Assembly: GCF_000515395.1 (NCBI RefSeq)
Contig: NZ_KI911782.1
Span: 4,990,070-5,054,069, forward strand
Length of the DNA stretch: 64,000 bases
Direction of reading: 5' to 3'
Source: Jiangella gansuensis DSM 44835
Lineage (GTDB): Bacteria; Actinomycetota; Actinomycetes; Jiangellales; Jiangellaceae
Below, in pieces: positions 1-8,151 of this stretch. The notes under the pieces were generated by a model. That model was not told where the DNA came from and did no database searches. It saw only the letters and a list, made by a program, of their open reading frames with translations. A program made the translations under genes and the position numbers. Every line of letters begins with the position of its first letter. Position 1 is the first letter of the stretch.

Positions 1-468
1 GGCGGCGGGCACAGCCTGCACGTCGTCTGCGACCTCACCCTCGCCAGCGCCGAACACGCCCGCTTCAAGCAGACCGACGCCGACGTCGGCTCGTTCGACG
101 GCGGGTACGGCTCGGCCTACCTCGCCCGGCAGGTGGGTCAGAAGTTCGCCCGCGAGGTCTTCTTCCTCGGTGACGAGTACAGCGCCGCCGACGCGCATCG
201 CATGGGCATGGTCAACGCCGTGGTCCCGCACGCGGACCTGGAGACCGTCGCGCTCGCCTGGGCGGCGAAGATCAACGGCAAGAGCCCGACTGCCCAGCGG
301 ATGCTGAAGTACGCCTTCAACGCCATCGACGACGGCATGGTCGGCCAACAGGTCTTCGCCGGCGAGGCGACCCGGCTCGCCTACATGACCGACGAGGCGG
401 TCGAGGGCCGCGACGCGTTCCTGGAGAAGCGCGAGGCGGACTGGTCGCGCTTCCCGTGGTACTACTGA
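1..468 (+). CDS. menB: 1,4-dihydroxy-2-naphthoyl-CoA synthase, 3' part
   Basis: The 5' end lies outside the window; 155 C-terminal residues are visible in frame from base 1. MenB closes the second ring of menaquinone by Dieckmann-type cyclisation of o-succinylbenzoyl-CoA in the cytoplasm. The visible part opens with GGGHSLHVVCDLT, the crotonase-fold oxyanion-hole region, followed by VGSFDGGYGSAYLARQVG and the FPWYY terminus, all hallmarks of MenB rather than generic enoyl-CoA hydratase. menE and menA follow on the same strand, supporting the assignment. A toxin-gene remnant sits between menB and menE. Orthology is close to certain; only the start is unknown. Confidence 0.96.
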   Translation, partial: GGGHSLHVVCDLTLASAEHARFKQTDADVGSFDGGYGSAYLARQVGQKFAREVFFLGDEYSAADAHRMGMVNAVVPHADLETVALAWAAKINGKSPTAQRMLKYAFNAIDDGMVGQQVFAGEATRLAYMTDEAVEGRDAFLEKREADWSRFPWYY

Positions 469-474
469 GCACCA

Positions 475-769
475 ATGATCTCACCTCGAGTAGTAGACCC
501 GTTCCTACTCACGGCAGGATCCCGGGGCGACGTCTACTGGGTGCGGCTGGAACCGGTCACCGGCTCGGAGCCGGACAAGACCCGCCCCGCGGTCATCGTC
601 AGCAACGACGCGCTGAACCGCACAACCGAACGGTTGCGTCACGGGGTCGTCACCGTCGCGCCCGTCACCGGCAGCGTCCACCAGGTCCACACGTTCCAGG
701 TCTGCCTCCCGGCCGGCACCGCTGCTGGCCCAACTCGATGCGGCCCTCCGAATCCACCTGAGGCTCTGA
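475..769 (+). pseudogene. MazF/PemK-type toxin remnant with internal deletion
   Basis: An ATG at 475 opens a MazF-like N-terminus (RGDVYWVRLEPVTGSEPDKT, then RPAVIVSNDALN and VVTVAPVTG). MazF enzymes are ribosome-independent mRNA endonucleases. After CLPAGT near 720 the frame runs into non-homologous sequence. The typical MazF tail LLAQLDAALRIHLRL followed by TGA is present in another frame at about 719-769. The middle of the fold, roughly 35-45 residues, is missing, so the N- and C-terminal pieces are joined out of frame by a deletion. No antitoxin gene is visible beside it. It lies inside the men operon, 6 bp after menB, and is read as a dead gene. Confidence 0.75.
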
Positions 770-797
770 ATCTCCGCTCCTCTAGGCTGAACGTGCG

Positions 798-2015
798 ATG
801 CAGACGACCCCTTCGACCAACCGGCCCCCCACCCGCGCCCTGGCCACGGTCGAGGTCCCGCTCCGGCCGGCCGTGGTGCCCCGGTTGCTGCCCGCGGTCG
901 CCGCGGCCCTGACCGACGGCCCACCGCTGCTCCCGCTCCCGACGGCACCCCCGGCGGTCCGGGACGCGCTGCTGGCGGAACTGCGCCCGGCCCGCCCGGC
1001 CGAGGACGACGTCGCGCTGGTCGTGCCGACATCCGGGTCCACCGGCCGGCCCAAGGGCGCCCTGCTCACCGCCGCCGCAGTCCGGGCATCCGCCGAGGCC
1101 ACCCACGAGCGGCTGGGCGGCCCCGGCCGGTGGCTGCTGGCTTTGCCGGCCACTCACATCGCCGGGCTCATGGTGCTGGCCCGGTCGGTGGTGGCCGGCA
1201 CCGAACCGGTAGCGGTCGATCTCACCGGCGGCTTCGACCCGGAGCTGTTCGCCGCCGCCAGTATCCAGCTGTTCGCCGGCACCTCGCGGCGCTACACCGC
1301 GCTGGTGCCGCGCCAGCTGGCCGCGCTGCTCGACGCCGGCGGCGCACCCACGCAGGCGCTGGCGGGTTACGACGCCGTCCTCGTGGGCGGCGCCCGGGCC
1401 GGCGACGACGTCCTCGCACGTGCCCGCGCCGCCGGGGTCCAGGTCGTCACCACCTACGGCATGACCGAGACCTGCGGCGGCTGCGTGTACGACGGCGTCC
1501 CCCTCGAGGACGTCAAGGTGGCCGTCGCCGACGACGGCCGCATCCGGCTCGCCGGCCCCATACTGGCCAGTGGCTACCGGCTGCGGCCGGACCTCGCGGA
1601 GGCGTTCGCCGACGGCTGGTTCACCACCTCCGACCTCGGGTCGCTGCGGCCGGACGGCAGCCTCGAGGTCATCGGCCGGGCCGACGACGTCGCCGTGTCC
1701 GGCGGGGTCAACGTCCCCCTGGCAGCCGTCGACGCCCTGGTCGCCTCGCACCCGCAGGTGGCCGAGGCGCTCACCGTCGCCGCCGACGACGAGCAGTGGG
1801 GCGAGCGCATCGTCGTCGCTGTCGTGCCGGTGTCCGCGGATCAGCCGCCGGACCTCGACTCCATCCGGGCGCACGTGCGCCGGAGCTCTCCCGTCGCCTA
1901 CGCACCCAAGGAGCTGGTCGTGCTCGACGCGTTGCCCACCCTCCCCGGCGGCAAGACCGACCGCCGTGGCCTGGCCTCGCAGCTGGGCCTCACCGAGCCG
2001 GGGACGAGCCGCTGA
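798..2015 (+). CDS. menE: o-succinylbenzoate-CoA ligase
   Basis: 405-residue member of the ANL adenylate-forming family. It activates o-succinylbenzoate with ATP and CoA to give the substrate of MenB. The P-loop-like TSGSTGRPKG lies at about residues 78-87, the TTYGMTETCGG aromatic/A5 motif near 217, TSDLG near 277, and the C-terminal hinge and lysine region LPGGKTDRRG near 388. The protein is shorter than many ANL enzymes at the N-terminus, which is usual for actinobacterial MenE. Its TGA overlaps the menA ATG (TGATG), so the two are translationally coupled. The position between menB and menA gives the pathway. Confidence 0.93.
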   Translation: MQTTPSTNRPPTRALATVEVPLRPAVVPRLLPAVAAALTDGPPLLPLPTAPPAVRDALLAELRPARPAEDDVALVVPTSGSTGRPKGALLTAAAVRASAEATHERLGGPGRWLLALPATHIAGLMVLARSVVAGTEPVAVDLTGGFDPELFAAASIQLFAGTSRRYTALVPRQLAALLDAGGAPTQALAGYDAVLVGGARAGDDVLARARAAGVQVVTTYGMTETCGGCVYDGVPLEDVKVAVADDGRIRLAGPILASGYRLRPDLAEAFADGWFTTSDLGSLRPDGSLEVIGRADDVAVSGGVNVPLAAVDALVASHPQVAEALTVAADDEQWGERIVVAVVPVSADQPPDLDSIRAHVRRSSPVAYAPKELVVLDALPTLPGGKTDRRGLASQLGLTEPGTSR

Positions 2016-2890
2016 TGGCGACGGTGGGCCAGTGGGTCGAGGGCGCCCGCCCGCGCACCCTGCCGGCCGCGGTGGCGCCGGTGCTCGTCGGGACGGGCGC
2101 GGCCGCGGCCGCGGAGTCCGCACACCTCGGACGCGCCCTGCTGGCGCTGGCCGTCGCCCTGGCACTGCAGGTCGGCGTGAACTACGCCAACGACTACTCC
2201 GACGGGGTCCGCGGCACCGACGACAACCGCGTCGGGCCGTTCCGGCTGGTCGGGTCCGGGTCGGCCACGCCCGCACGCGTCAAGACCGCGGCCCTGGGCA
2301 GCTTCCTCGCGGCAGGTGTGTTCGGAGCGGTCCTGATCGCCTGGTCCGGACACTGGTGGCTGTTCGCCGTCGGCGCCCTGGCCATCGGCGCCGCCTGGTA
2401 CTACACCGGAGGCCGCAGCCCGTACGGCTACCGCGGGTTCGGTGAGATCTCGGTGTTCCTCTTCTTCGGGCTGGTGGCCGTCGCGGGCACCACCTATGTG
2501 CAGGCCGATCGGATCACCGCGACAGCGCTGGTCTCCGCGGTGGCCGTCGGCTGCCTGGCCTGCGCGCTGCTGCTGGTCAACAACATCCGCGACGTGCACA
2601 CCGACGTCGTCAGCGGCAAGCGGACCCTCGCGGTCATTCTCGGCGAGCAGCGCAGCCGGATGTTGTACGCCCTGCTGATGGCGGTTCCGTTCGCCATTGT
2701 GGCGGGCCTGGCCGCGGCCGGGCAGCCGTGGAGCGCACTGGCCCTGCTGTGCGCCCCACTGGCCGCCGCGACCGCTCGCCCCGTCCTCGGCAAGGCCACG
2801 GGTACCGCGCTGATTCCGGCACTACGCCGGACCGGCATGACCGAGCTGGTCTTCGCGATCCTCCTGACGGTGGGTCTGACCGTCAGCTGA
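2015..2890 (+). CDS. menA: 1,4-dihydroxy-2-naphthoate polyprenyltransferase
   Basis: 291-residue polytopic membrane prenyltransferase of the UbiA superfamily. It attaches the polyprenyl chain to 1,4-dihydroxy-2-naphthoate, giving demethylmenaquinone. The first Asp-rich prenyl-diphosphate/Mg site is NYANDYSDGVRGTD near residue 51, and the second is NNIRDVHTDVVSGKRT near 188. Seven to nine hydrophobic segments can be seen. I chose the ATG at 2015, which overlaps the menE stop and gives the normal MenA N-terminus (VGQWVEGARPRTLPAAVAPV). The convergent small gene at 2892 ends one base after the menA stop. Confidence 0.94.
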   Translation: MATVGQWVEGARPRTLPAAVAPVLVGTGAAAAAESAHLGRALLALAVALALQVGVNYANDYSDGVRGTDDNRVGPFRLVGSGSATPARVKTAALGSFLAAGVFGAVLIAWSGHWWLFAVGALAIGAAWYYTGGRSPYGYRGFGEISVFLFFGLVAVAGTTYVQADRITATALVSAVAVGCLACALLLVNNIRDVHTDVVSGKRTLAVILGEQRSRMLYALLMAVPFAIVAGLAAAGQPWSALALLCAPLAAATARPVLGKATGTALIPALRRTGMTELVFAILLTVGLTVS

Positions 2891-2891
2891 C

Positions 2892-3065
2892 TCACGCGTG
2901 CCGGCGCGCCCGGCGGGGGCCGGTGTAGCCGCGGTCCTCGCTGGGGATCCGGGCGACAATGGCCGCGCGCAGGTCCTGGAACAGCGACATCGACTCGCCG
3001 CGGTGACGGCCGCGCTTCGTCCGGGTGTCGTTCGTCGCGTGCCGCTCGTATTCGTCGTTCACCAT
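2892..3065 (-). CDS. small hypothetical basic protein (57 aa)
   Basis: A short ORF on the minus strand with a good AGGAGG site six bases before its ATG (complement of 3063-3065). The product is highly charged: an Arg/Lys/His-rich first half (RTKRGRHRGES), one amphipathic stretch (MSLFQDLRAAIVARIP), and a basic tail (GPRRARRHA). There is no signal peptide or membrane segment, and I do not recognise the family. It is convergent with menA, and their stops almost touch. The ribosome site is the main evidence that it is translated. Confidence 0.55.
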   Translation of the reverse strand: MVNDEYERHATNDTRTKRGRHRGESMSLFQDLRAAIVARIPSEDRGYTGPRRARRHA

Positions 3066-3167
3066 GAGAACCTCCTGTGTTGAGGACGGCGCCTTTCGGC
3101 CCCGTCTGCCCCTCAAGACAGGAAGCGGCCGGGATCATGACGCGGCCCACGCAAGATTTTCCTGGAG

Positions 3168-3401
3168 TCAGTTCTCGTGTCGCGCAGACGGCACGTCGGG
3201 TGCGTCATCGAGATCGTTCAGGTCCCGGCCAGGTGCGTCCGAGCTGATTCCCAGACCGCCGGACGGCCGCTGTGGGTGCACCATGCCGTCCTGAGCGCCG
3301 ATTTCGTCGAGGGCGGCGTCGGTGGTGCGTTCCCGATCGATCTCACGAGGGTCCTCGCCCGGCGTCGGACCCGGCTTGGTGCGTCGATCTTCCTCGGTCA
3401 T
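3168..3401 (-). CDS. hypothetical disordered acidic protein (77 aa)
   Basis: Minus-strand ORF encoding a hydrophilic, Asp/Glu/Pro/Arg-rich polypeptide (start MTEEDRRTKPGPTPGEDPRE, end DVPSARHEN). It has no predicted fold, membrane segment or known motif. It lies between the 57-aa gene and the DUF4229 gene on the same strand, so the three may be transcribed together. No family recognised; it could be a non-coding stretch with an open frame. Confidence 0.4.
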   Translation of the reverse strand: MTEEDRRTKPGPTPGEDPREIDRERTTDAALDEIGAQDGMVHPQRPSGGLGISSDAPGRDLNDLDDAPDVPSARHEN

Positions 3402-3438
3402 GGCCGGTATCTACCCACTCATGCCGGTTGTACGCGCC

Positions 3439-3753
3439 TCAGCGCTCCTGGCGGTGATCGGTGTCCGCGCGGTCATGCTGCTCGGTCGCGTCCGGACTGT
3501 CGGCGGACCGAGTCCGTCGCTCGTCGTCCCACGCGTCCTCGGCGGCGGTGCGCTCACGGATGGTGCTCAACCGCCGGTCCCAGGCGACCGACACCTGATC
3601 GCGGCTGCGGCGCAGGGCGAACAGGCTGACCAGGCCGGAGACGAAGAGCGCCCCGGCCACGAGCACGAAGCCACGCAAACCCACCAGCCACAGCAGCGCG
3701 CCGACGACCACCAGGACGAGCGCCCGCAGCAGGGTGTACCGGAGAAGTGCCAT
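3439..3753 (-). CDS. DUF4229 membrane protein
   Basis: 104-residue protein with two adjacent transmembrane helices (residues about 5-25 and 28-46), then an Arg-rich cytoplasmic part and a long charged, probably disordered tail. The pattern LLRYTLLRALVLVVVGALLW with SGLVSLFALRRSRD matches the DUF4229 family, usually found near menaquinone genes in actinobacteria. No function is known. It reads away from the 666-bp non-coding stretch 3754-4419. Confidence 0.72.
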   Translation of the reverse strand: MALLRYTLLRALVLVVVGALLWLVGLRGFVLVAGALFVSGLVSLFALRRSRDQVSVAWDRRLSTIRERTAAEDAWDDERRTRSADSPDATEQHDRADTDHRQER

Positions 3754-3809
3754 AACGGCTTCAGTCTACGGGCTGGTCCGCCGCCGGCCGTTCCGCCGGT
3801 GCGCTGGCT

Positions 3810-3889
3810 TCCTGGCTGTGGGTGACGTCCTGGCCCTCCGTACCGCAAAACGCCGGAAAGCGGACCTCGAACGTCACCCAGAGCCAGGA
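3810..3889. repeat. long inverted repeat in the 3754-4419 non-coding stretch
   Basis: The arms 3810-3828 and 3871-3889 are 19 bp each and complementary with one mismatch (left arm contains CTGGCTGTGGGTGACGT). The 42-base loop can itself form a small GC stem (ACCGC with GCGGA). No T-run follows, so it is not a standard terminator. It lies upstream of both divergent neighbours. A further partial copy of the arm (GTGACGT, CCCAGGACG) continues to about 3910. I cannot assign it to a known RNA or element. Confidence 0.6.
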
Positions 3890-4139
3890 CGTGACGTAGA
3901 CCCAGGACGCTGGTACGCCCGCGCCGTATCCAGCCAATTCCACCAAATCGGTACCGCCACGGCCGCCGGTGTCGTAGGGTCGGTCCAGCGGGTCCGGGAA
4001 GTGACTTTCCGAAGAGCTGGCATCCGGGGTTCACAGCCAGCCGCGCTGGATTTCGAGTCGCCCCCGTTCTGTCCATCCCGGGCCCGCGCCACTCCTCGAG
4101 GCCGTCATGGAGATCGACGAGGGCGCCGTCGGCGGGAAC

Positions 4140-4299
4140 GATCAGGTGACTGTTCGGGCCGCATCCTCGTCCTGATGTCACCTGATCACTTTGTGTCCAC
4201 ATGCTGGGCACGATCAGGTGCCCGACCCGCCCCCTGGTGCGGCCGTCACCTGATCGTCGTCACGGCTCCGATCATGCGACAGATCGACGATCAGGTGAC
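4140..4299. repeat. five alternating copies of an 11-bp motif (GATCAGGTGAC)
   Basis: The motif occurs at 4140-4150 (+), 4177-4187 (-), 4212-4222 (+, one mismatch), 4245-4255 (-) and 4289-4299 (+), at spacings of 33-44 bp with strictly alternating orientation. Adjacent copies can form three to four stem-loops. The cluster ends 120 bp before the flavin oxidoreductase start at 4420. It could be a multi-operator for that gene or a REP-like cluster. The rest of 3754-4419 holds nothing recognisable except the inverted repeat at 3810-3889. Confidence 0.7.
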
Positions 4300-4419
4300 A
4301 CCCCGCCGATCACGATGCCGCCGCGCCGGACACGCACACCCGGGCGGCCGGTCCCGATCGGCACGGGAGGCGACGCCCAGGTCGTCACCCTCGGCGGCGC
4401 ACACCCCTAAGTTGGGTAC

Positions 4420-5460
4420 ATGACTTCTTCTCCCATGCGTTTCGGGCTCTTCGTGCCGCAGGGCTGGCGGCTCGACCTCGTCGACATCGCCCCGGAGGAC
4501 CAGTGGGCGACGATGTCGCGGGTAGCCGGGCACGCCGACCGCGGCGAGACCTTCGAGTCGCTCTGGGTCTACGACCACTTCCACACCACGCCGGAACCGA
4601 CCGAGGAGGCAACCCACGAAGCGTGGTCGCTGATGGCCGCGCTCGGCGCCGCCACCCAGCGCATCCGCCTCGGTCAGATGTGCACCTGCATGGCGTACCG
4701 GAACCCCGCGTACCTGGCGAAGGTCGCCGCGACCGTCGACATCGTGTCCGGTGGCCGGGTCGAGATGGGCATCGGCGCCGGCTGGTACGAGCACGAGTGG
4801 CGGGCGTACGGGTACGGCTTCCCGTCCGCCGGCGACCGGCTGGCCATGCTCGACGAGGGCGTGCAGATCATGCGGCAGGCATGGACCCACGGCGTCGCGA
4901 CGCTCGACGGCGAGCACTACCAGGTGGACGGCGCCATCTGCCGGCCGCTGCCGTTGCAGGACGACGGGATTCCGCTGTGGATCGCCGGCGGTGGCGAGAA
5001 GGTCACGCTGCGCATCGCGGCGAAGAACGCCCGCGGAGCACGGGACGCCGGCCTACGCAGTCACACGTCGTACACGAACTTCGGCGGGCTGCCGGACCTG
5101 TTCCGGCACAAGTCGGAGGTGTTGCGGCAACACTGCGTCGACCTCGGGACCGATTTCGACTCCATCACCCGTTCGGCGAACTACAACGTGGTCGTCGGGC
5201 AGACGCAGTCCGAGGTCGACGACCAGTTGGCCCAGTTGGCCGACCGGAACGCCCGGTTCCTCAGCAAGGAGAAGGCCGAGTCGTCCATGAAGGCCGTCGT
5301 CAACAGCCCGGCGGTCGGCACGACCGAGCAGGTCGCCGAGGCGCTGCGGGAACTGCGCGCTCTCGGCATGACGTACGCCATCTGCTACTTCCCGTTCGCC
5401 GCGTACGACCTCGGCACGGTCGAGCTGTTCGAGAAGGAGGTCGCGGCCGCGCTGCGCTAG
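4420..5460 (+). CDS. LLM-class F420-dependent (luciferase-like) oxidoreductase
   Basis: 346-residue single-domain luciferase-like TIM-barrel protein. The family uses reduced F420 or FMN to oxidise or reduce small organic substrates; the substrate here is unknown. The N-terminal MRFGLFVPQGW strand, FESLWVYDHFHTTP, and the VDIVSGGRVEMGIGAGWYEHEW cofactor region near residue 110 are typical. Around residue 205 the usual RIAAKYADYTNFG-type strand appears to be interrupted by about 14 extra residues (NARGARDAGLRSHTS). A GC-rich hairpin directly after the stop looks like its terminator. Confidence 0.85.
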   Translation: MTSSPMRFGLFVPQGWRLDLVDIAPEDQWATMSRVAGHADRGETFESLWVYDHFHTTPEPTEEATHEAWSLMAALGAATQRIRLGQMCTCMAYRNPAYLAKVAATVDIVSGGRVEMGIGAGWYEHEWRAYGYGFPSAGDRLAMLDEGVQIMRQAWTHGVATLDGEHYQVDGAICRPLPLQDDGIPLWIAGGGEKVTLRIAAKNARGARDAGLRSHTSYTNFGGLPDLFRHKSEVLRQHCVDLGTDFDSITRSANYNVVVGQTQSEVDDQLAQLADRNARFLSKEKAESSMKAVVNSPAVGTTEQVAEALRELRALGMTYAICYFPFAAYDLGTVELFEKEVAAALR

Positions 5461-5467
5461 CCAGCCG

Positions 5468-5496
5468 GACGGCGGGCGGGTGTGCCGCCCGCCGTC
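5468..5496 (+). terminator. GC hairpin after the flavin oxidoreductase
   Basis: Perfect 12-bp arms GACGGCGGGCGG (5468-5479) and CCGCCCGCCGTC (5485-5496) around a 5-base loop, beginning 8 bases after the stop codon. There is no long T-run, as is common in high-GC actinobacteria. Further on, 5512-5523 carries a small ACCGGT/AACCGGTT palindrome that could be an operator for the lyase gene at 5683. Confidence 0.7.
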
Positions 5497-5682
5497 GACC
5501 CGCGAGATACCGGTCAACCGGTTGTCCGCTTGCGGCCAAGGATGGTCCGAAACGTTGCTCACCACCCGATTCGGCCACTTACGTTGTGACACGCCACTGC
5601 ACGCGCAGTCTCGCCCGACCGGCAGCAGCCAGGAAGGCGCCGCGAAGGTGTTCCGTGCATCGTCATGACTGGAGGAGTTCCG

Positions 5683-8085
5683 GTGACCGAAACGCCCCCG
5701 CCCAAGCCGGCCAACGGGATCGGCCGGCGCAGTTTCCTCGTCGGCGCGGCCCTCACGCCTCCGGCCATCATGGCCGTCCAGCAGGTGCGGGCACCCGCGG
5801 CTCGAGCCGAACCCGGTGCTGCCCCCGCCGCCGCTCAGACACCGGCGGGAGGCGGGGCGCCCGACGTCCCGGCTCCTGGAAAGCTCGAGAAGCGCACGCC
5901 GCCTGCCCAGCAGCAGGCCGTTGTCGGCAACACGGTGCCGGCGTTCCCCGGCGCCGAGGGTGCCGGCAAGCTGACCACCGGCGGCCGCGGGCACGCGGTC
6001 TACGAGGTGACGACGCTCGCCGACTCCGGCCCCGGGTCGCTGCGGGACGCGGTGTCACAGAGCAACCGCATGATCGTCTTCCGCGTGGGCGGCACGATCG
6101 AACTCGAGGGCGGGCTCGACGTCGTCGGGTCGAATCTCACGATCGCAGGACAGACAGCGCCGGGCGACGGCATCGCGGTGGTCAACAACGAGTTCAGCAT
6201 CAAGGGCGACAACATCATCGTCCGCTACCTGCGGGTCCGCGCCGGGGACCGGATGCAGGCGGCCATCGACACCTTCAACGGACGGGGACGGCGCAACCTC
6301 GTGATCGACCACTGCTCGATCGCGTGGGGCATTGACGAGTGCTTCTCCCTCTACGGCAACTACGACGTCACCGTGTCGCACTGCATCATCGCCGAGGGGC
6401 TGACGATGTCGGCACACGAGAAGGGCCGGCACGGGTACGGCGGCCTGTGGGGCGGCGAGAACGTCACCTACCACCACAACCTGCTGATCCACCAGGGCGG
6501 GCGGAACCCGCGGTTCAGCTTCACCGAAGACATGGAGCAGCTGGTCGATCACCGCAACAACGTCATCTACGACTACGGGTTCACCTCGTGCTTCGGCGGC
6601 GAGTGGTGCGAGGGCGTGAACCTCGTCGCCAACTACTACAAGCCCGGGCCGGCCACACTCGCCGAGATCGCGCCCGAGATCCTCGCGGCCGGACGGGGCG
6701 GCGCGTGGCACGTGTCCGGGAACGTCATCGAAGGGCATCCGGAGGTCACCGAGGACAACCGGGCCGGCATCGACGTCCCCGTCGGCGGCATCACGCTCCT
6801 GCCGGACCCGGTCCCGTTTCCCCATGAGGTCAGCACGCAGCCGGCGGCGGAGGCCTTCGAGACGGTGCTGGCGGGAGTCGGCGCGAGCCTGCCCCGCTAC
6901 GACGCGGCCGACGCCCGGTTGCTCGCCGATGTCCGCAACGGCACCGGCCGGCTGATCAACTCCCAGAGTGAGGTCGGCGGTCATCCGCCGCTGGAGTCGG
7001 CCGTGCCGCCCGTCGACTCCGACCACGACGGGATCCCGGACGAGTGGGAGCTCGCGCACGGCCTGGATCCGAACGACCCGTCCGACGGTCAGGCGATCGG
7101 CAAGGACGGCTACAGCAACCTGGAGCGGTACCTGAACTCCCTCCAGCCCGACGCGGCAGCCAACCCACAGGTGGCGATCACCTCGCCGACGCTCAACCAG
7201 GTCTTCTCCGCGACCGCGGCCGAGCAGGAGATCGTGATCGTCGCCGAGGCGACGCCCGACGGGGACGCCGAGATCACCGCGGTCGACTTCTTCGCCGGCG
7301 AGACGCATCTCGGCACGGTGGAGAAGGCGCCGTACCGGTTCGTCTGGAGCGGGGTCACCGACGGCACCTGGTTCCTCACCGCCCGGGCCACCGACAGCCG
7401 TGGCTTGAAGACCCAGTCCACGGGAACCCCCGTGCACGTGAACCGCACCACCAAGCTCACCGGCTGGACCTCGACCGACGTCGGTGACGTACCGATCGCC
7501 GGGTCCGCTGCGATGACAGCTGCCGACGCGTTCACGATCAAGGGCTCGGGCAAGATCTGGGCCGGCAACGACGCCTTCCAGTTCGTTCACCAGCGGATCG
7601 ATGCGGGGCCGTCACGCGTCGTCGAGATCATCGCCCGGATCGACCGGATCGGGCGGCCGTACGAGGGCGTCTACGCCGGACTAATGATCAGGGAATCCCT
7701 CGAACCGGACTCGTCTTACTTCACCGGGGGCATCGGCCGGGCCCTGGCCGAGGGGCGGCGGGGCCCGATCGGCCCCCAGGGCGGAGTGCTGGGGAAGGCG
7801 TCCCGGTTCGCCGTCGACGGCGACGAGCCCAGCATCAGCCTGCACCCGGCCGGCGACAATGACGGCATGGAGGAACGGCCGTACTGGATCCGCGTGATCA
7901 AACGTGGCCTCGAGTTCGAGGCGCACCTGAGCCCCGACTCGCTGCAGTGGACCCGGATCGGCTACGAACGCATCCCGATGGCCGACCGGGTGTACATCGG
8001 CCTGGTGGTCGACGCCAACAAGGAGGCGAACGCGATCGACAACTATGTCTCGGCCGACTTCTCCGAGGTGCGGGTGCTCTCCTGA
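5683..8085 (+). CDS. exported pectate-lyase-like polysaccharide lyase, multidomain
   Basis: The start is taken at GTG 5683 because GGAGGAG (5671-5677) sits 5 bases upstream; an in-frame ATG at 5665 has no such site. The 800-residue product begins with a Tat signal (GRRSFLVGAAL). It continues into a right-handed parallel beta-helix of the pectate lyase superfamily (FPGAEGAGKLTTGGRG, ADSGPGSLRDAV, HHNLLIHQGGRNPR). A calcium-binding type-3-like segment follows (DSDHDGIPDEWELAHGLDP, near residue 445), then a bacterial Ig-like domain (about 495-590) and a C-terminal jelly-roll-like domain. Likely secreted to cleave uronate-containing plant polysaccharide. The sugar specificity is inferred from the fold only. 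Confidence 0.85.
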   Translation: MTETPPPKPANGIGRRSFLVGAALTPPAIMAVQQVRAPAARAEPGAAPAAAQTPAGGGAPDVPAPGKLEKRTPPAQQQAVVGNTVPAFPGAEGAGKLTTGGRGHAVYEVTTLADSGPGSLRDAVSQSNRMIVFRVGGTIELEGGLDVVGSNLTIAGQTAPGDGIAVVNNEFSIKGDNIIVRYLRVRAGDRMQAAIDTFNGRGRRNLVIDHCSIAWGIDECFSLYGNYDVTVSHCIIAEGLTMSAHEKGRHGYGGLWGGENVTYHHNLLIHQGGRNPRFSFTEDMEQLVDHRNNVIYDYGFTSCFGGEWCEGVNLVANYYKPGPATLAEIAPEILAAGRGGAWHVSGNVIEGHPEVTEDNRAGIDVPVGGITLLPDPVPFPHEVSTQPAAEAFETVLAGVGASLPRYDAADARLLADVRNGTGRLINSQSEVGGHPPLESAVPPVDSDHDGIPDEWELAHGLDPNDPSDGQAIGKDGYSNLERYLNSLQPDAAANPQVAITSPTLNQVFSATAAEQEIVIVAEATPDGDAEITAVDFFAGETHLGTVEKAPYRFVWSGVTDGTWFLTARATDSRGLKTQSTGTPVHVNRTTKLTGWTSTDVGDVPIAGSAAMTAADAFTIKGSGKIWAGNDAFQFVHQRIDAGPSRVVEIIARIDRIGRPYEGVYAGLMIRESLEPDSSYFTGGIGRALAEGRRGPIGPQGGVLGKASRFAVDGDEPSISLHPAGDNDGMEERPYWIRVIKRGLEFEAHLSPDSLQWTRIGYERIPMADRVYIGLVVDANKEANAIDNYVSADFSEVRVLS

Positions 8086-8090
8086 CGTGG

Positions 8091-8139
8091 TGATCACGTT
8101 CCCTCGCGGCGCATATGAAACCGCGAGGGAACATGATCA
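8091..8139. terminator. bidirectional hairpin between convergent genes
   Basis: Arms 8091-8109 and 8121-8139 (19 bp, one mismatch; core GTTCCCTCGCGG) around an 11-base loop. It sits between the lyase stop at 8085 and the stop of the convergent GH109 gene at 8152. The outer bases TGATCACGTT recur at the other intergenic hairpins of this window (40571, 48736 and 58501 regions). Confidence 0.8.
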
Positions 8140-8151
8140 TGGGGAACGGGG

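Noticed and set aside
1130-2000. long open frames overlapping menE in other frames
   Set aside because: Arg/Pro/Gly-rich translations without family motifs, typical of shadow frames in high-GC coding DNA. The menE frame has all ANL motifs.
3925-3975. tRNA-Leu-like string on the minus strand (GGTGGAATTGGCTGGATAC)
   Set aside because: The D-arm-like part resembles tRNA-Leu, but no matching acceptor stem, anticodon stem or T-arm closes a cloverleaf.
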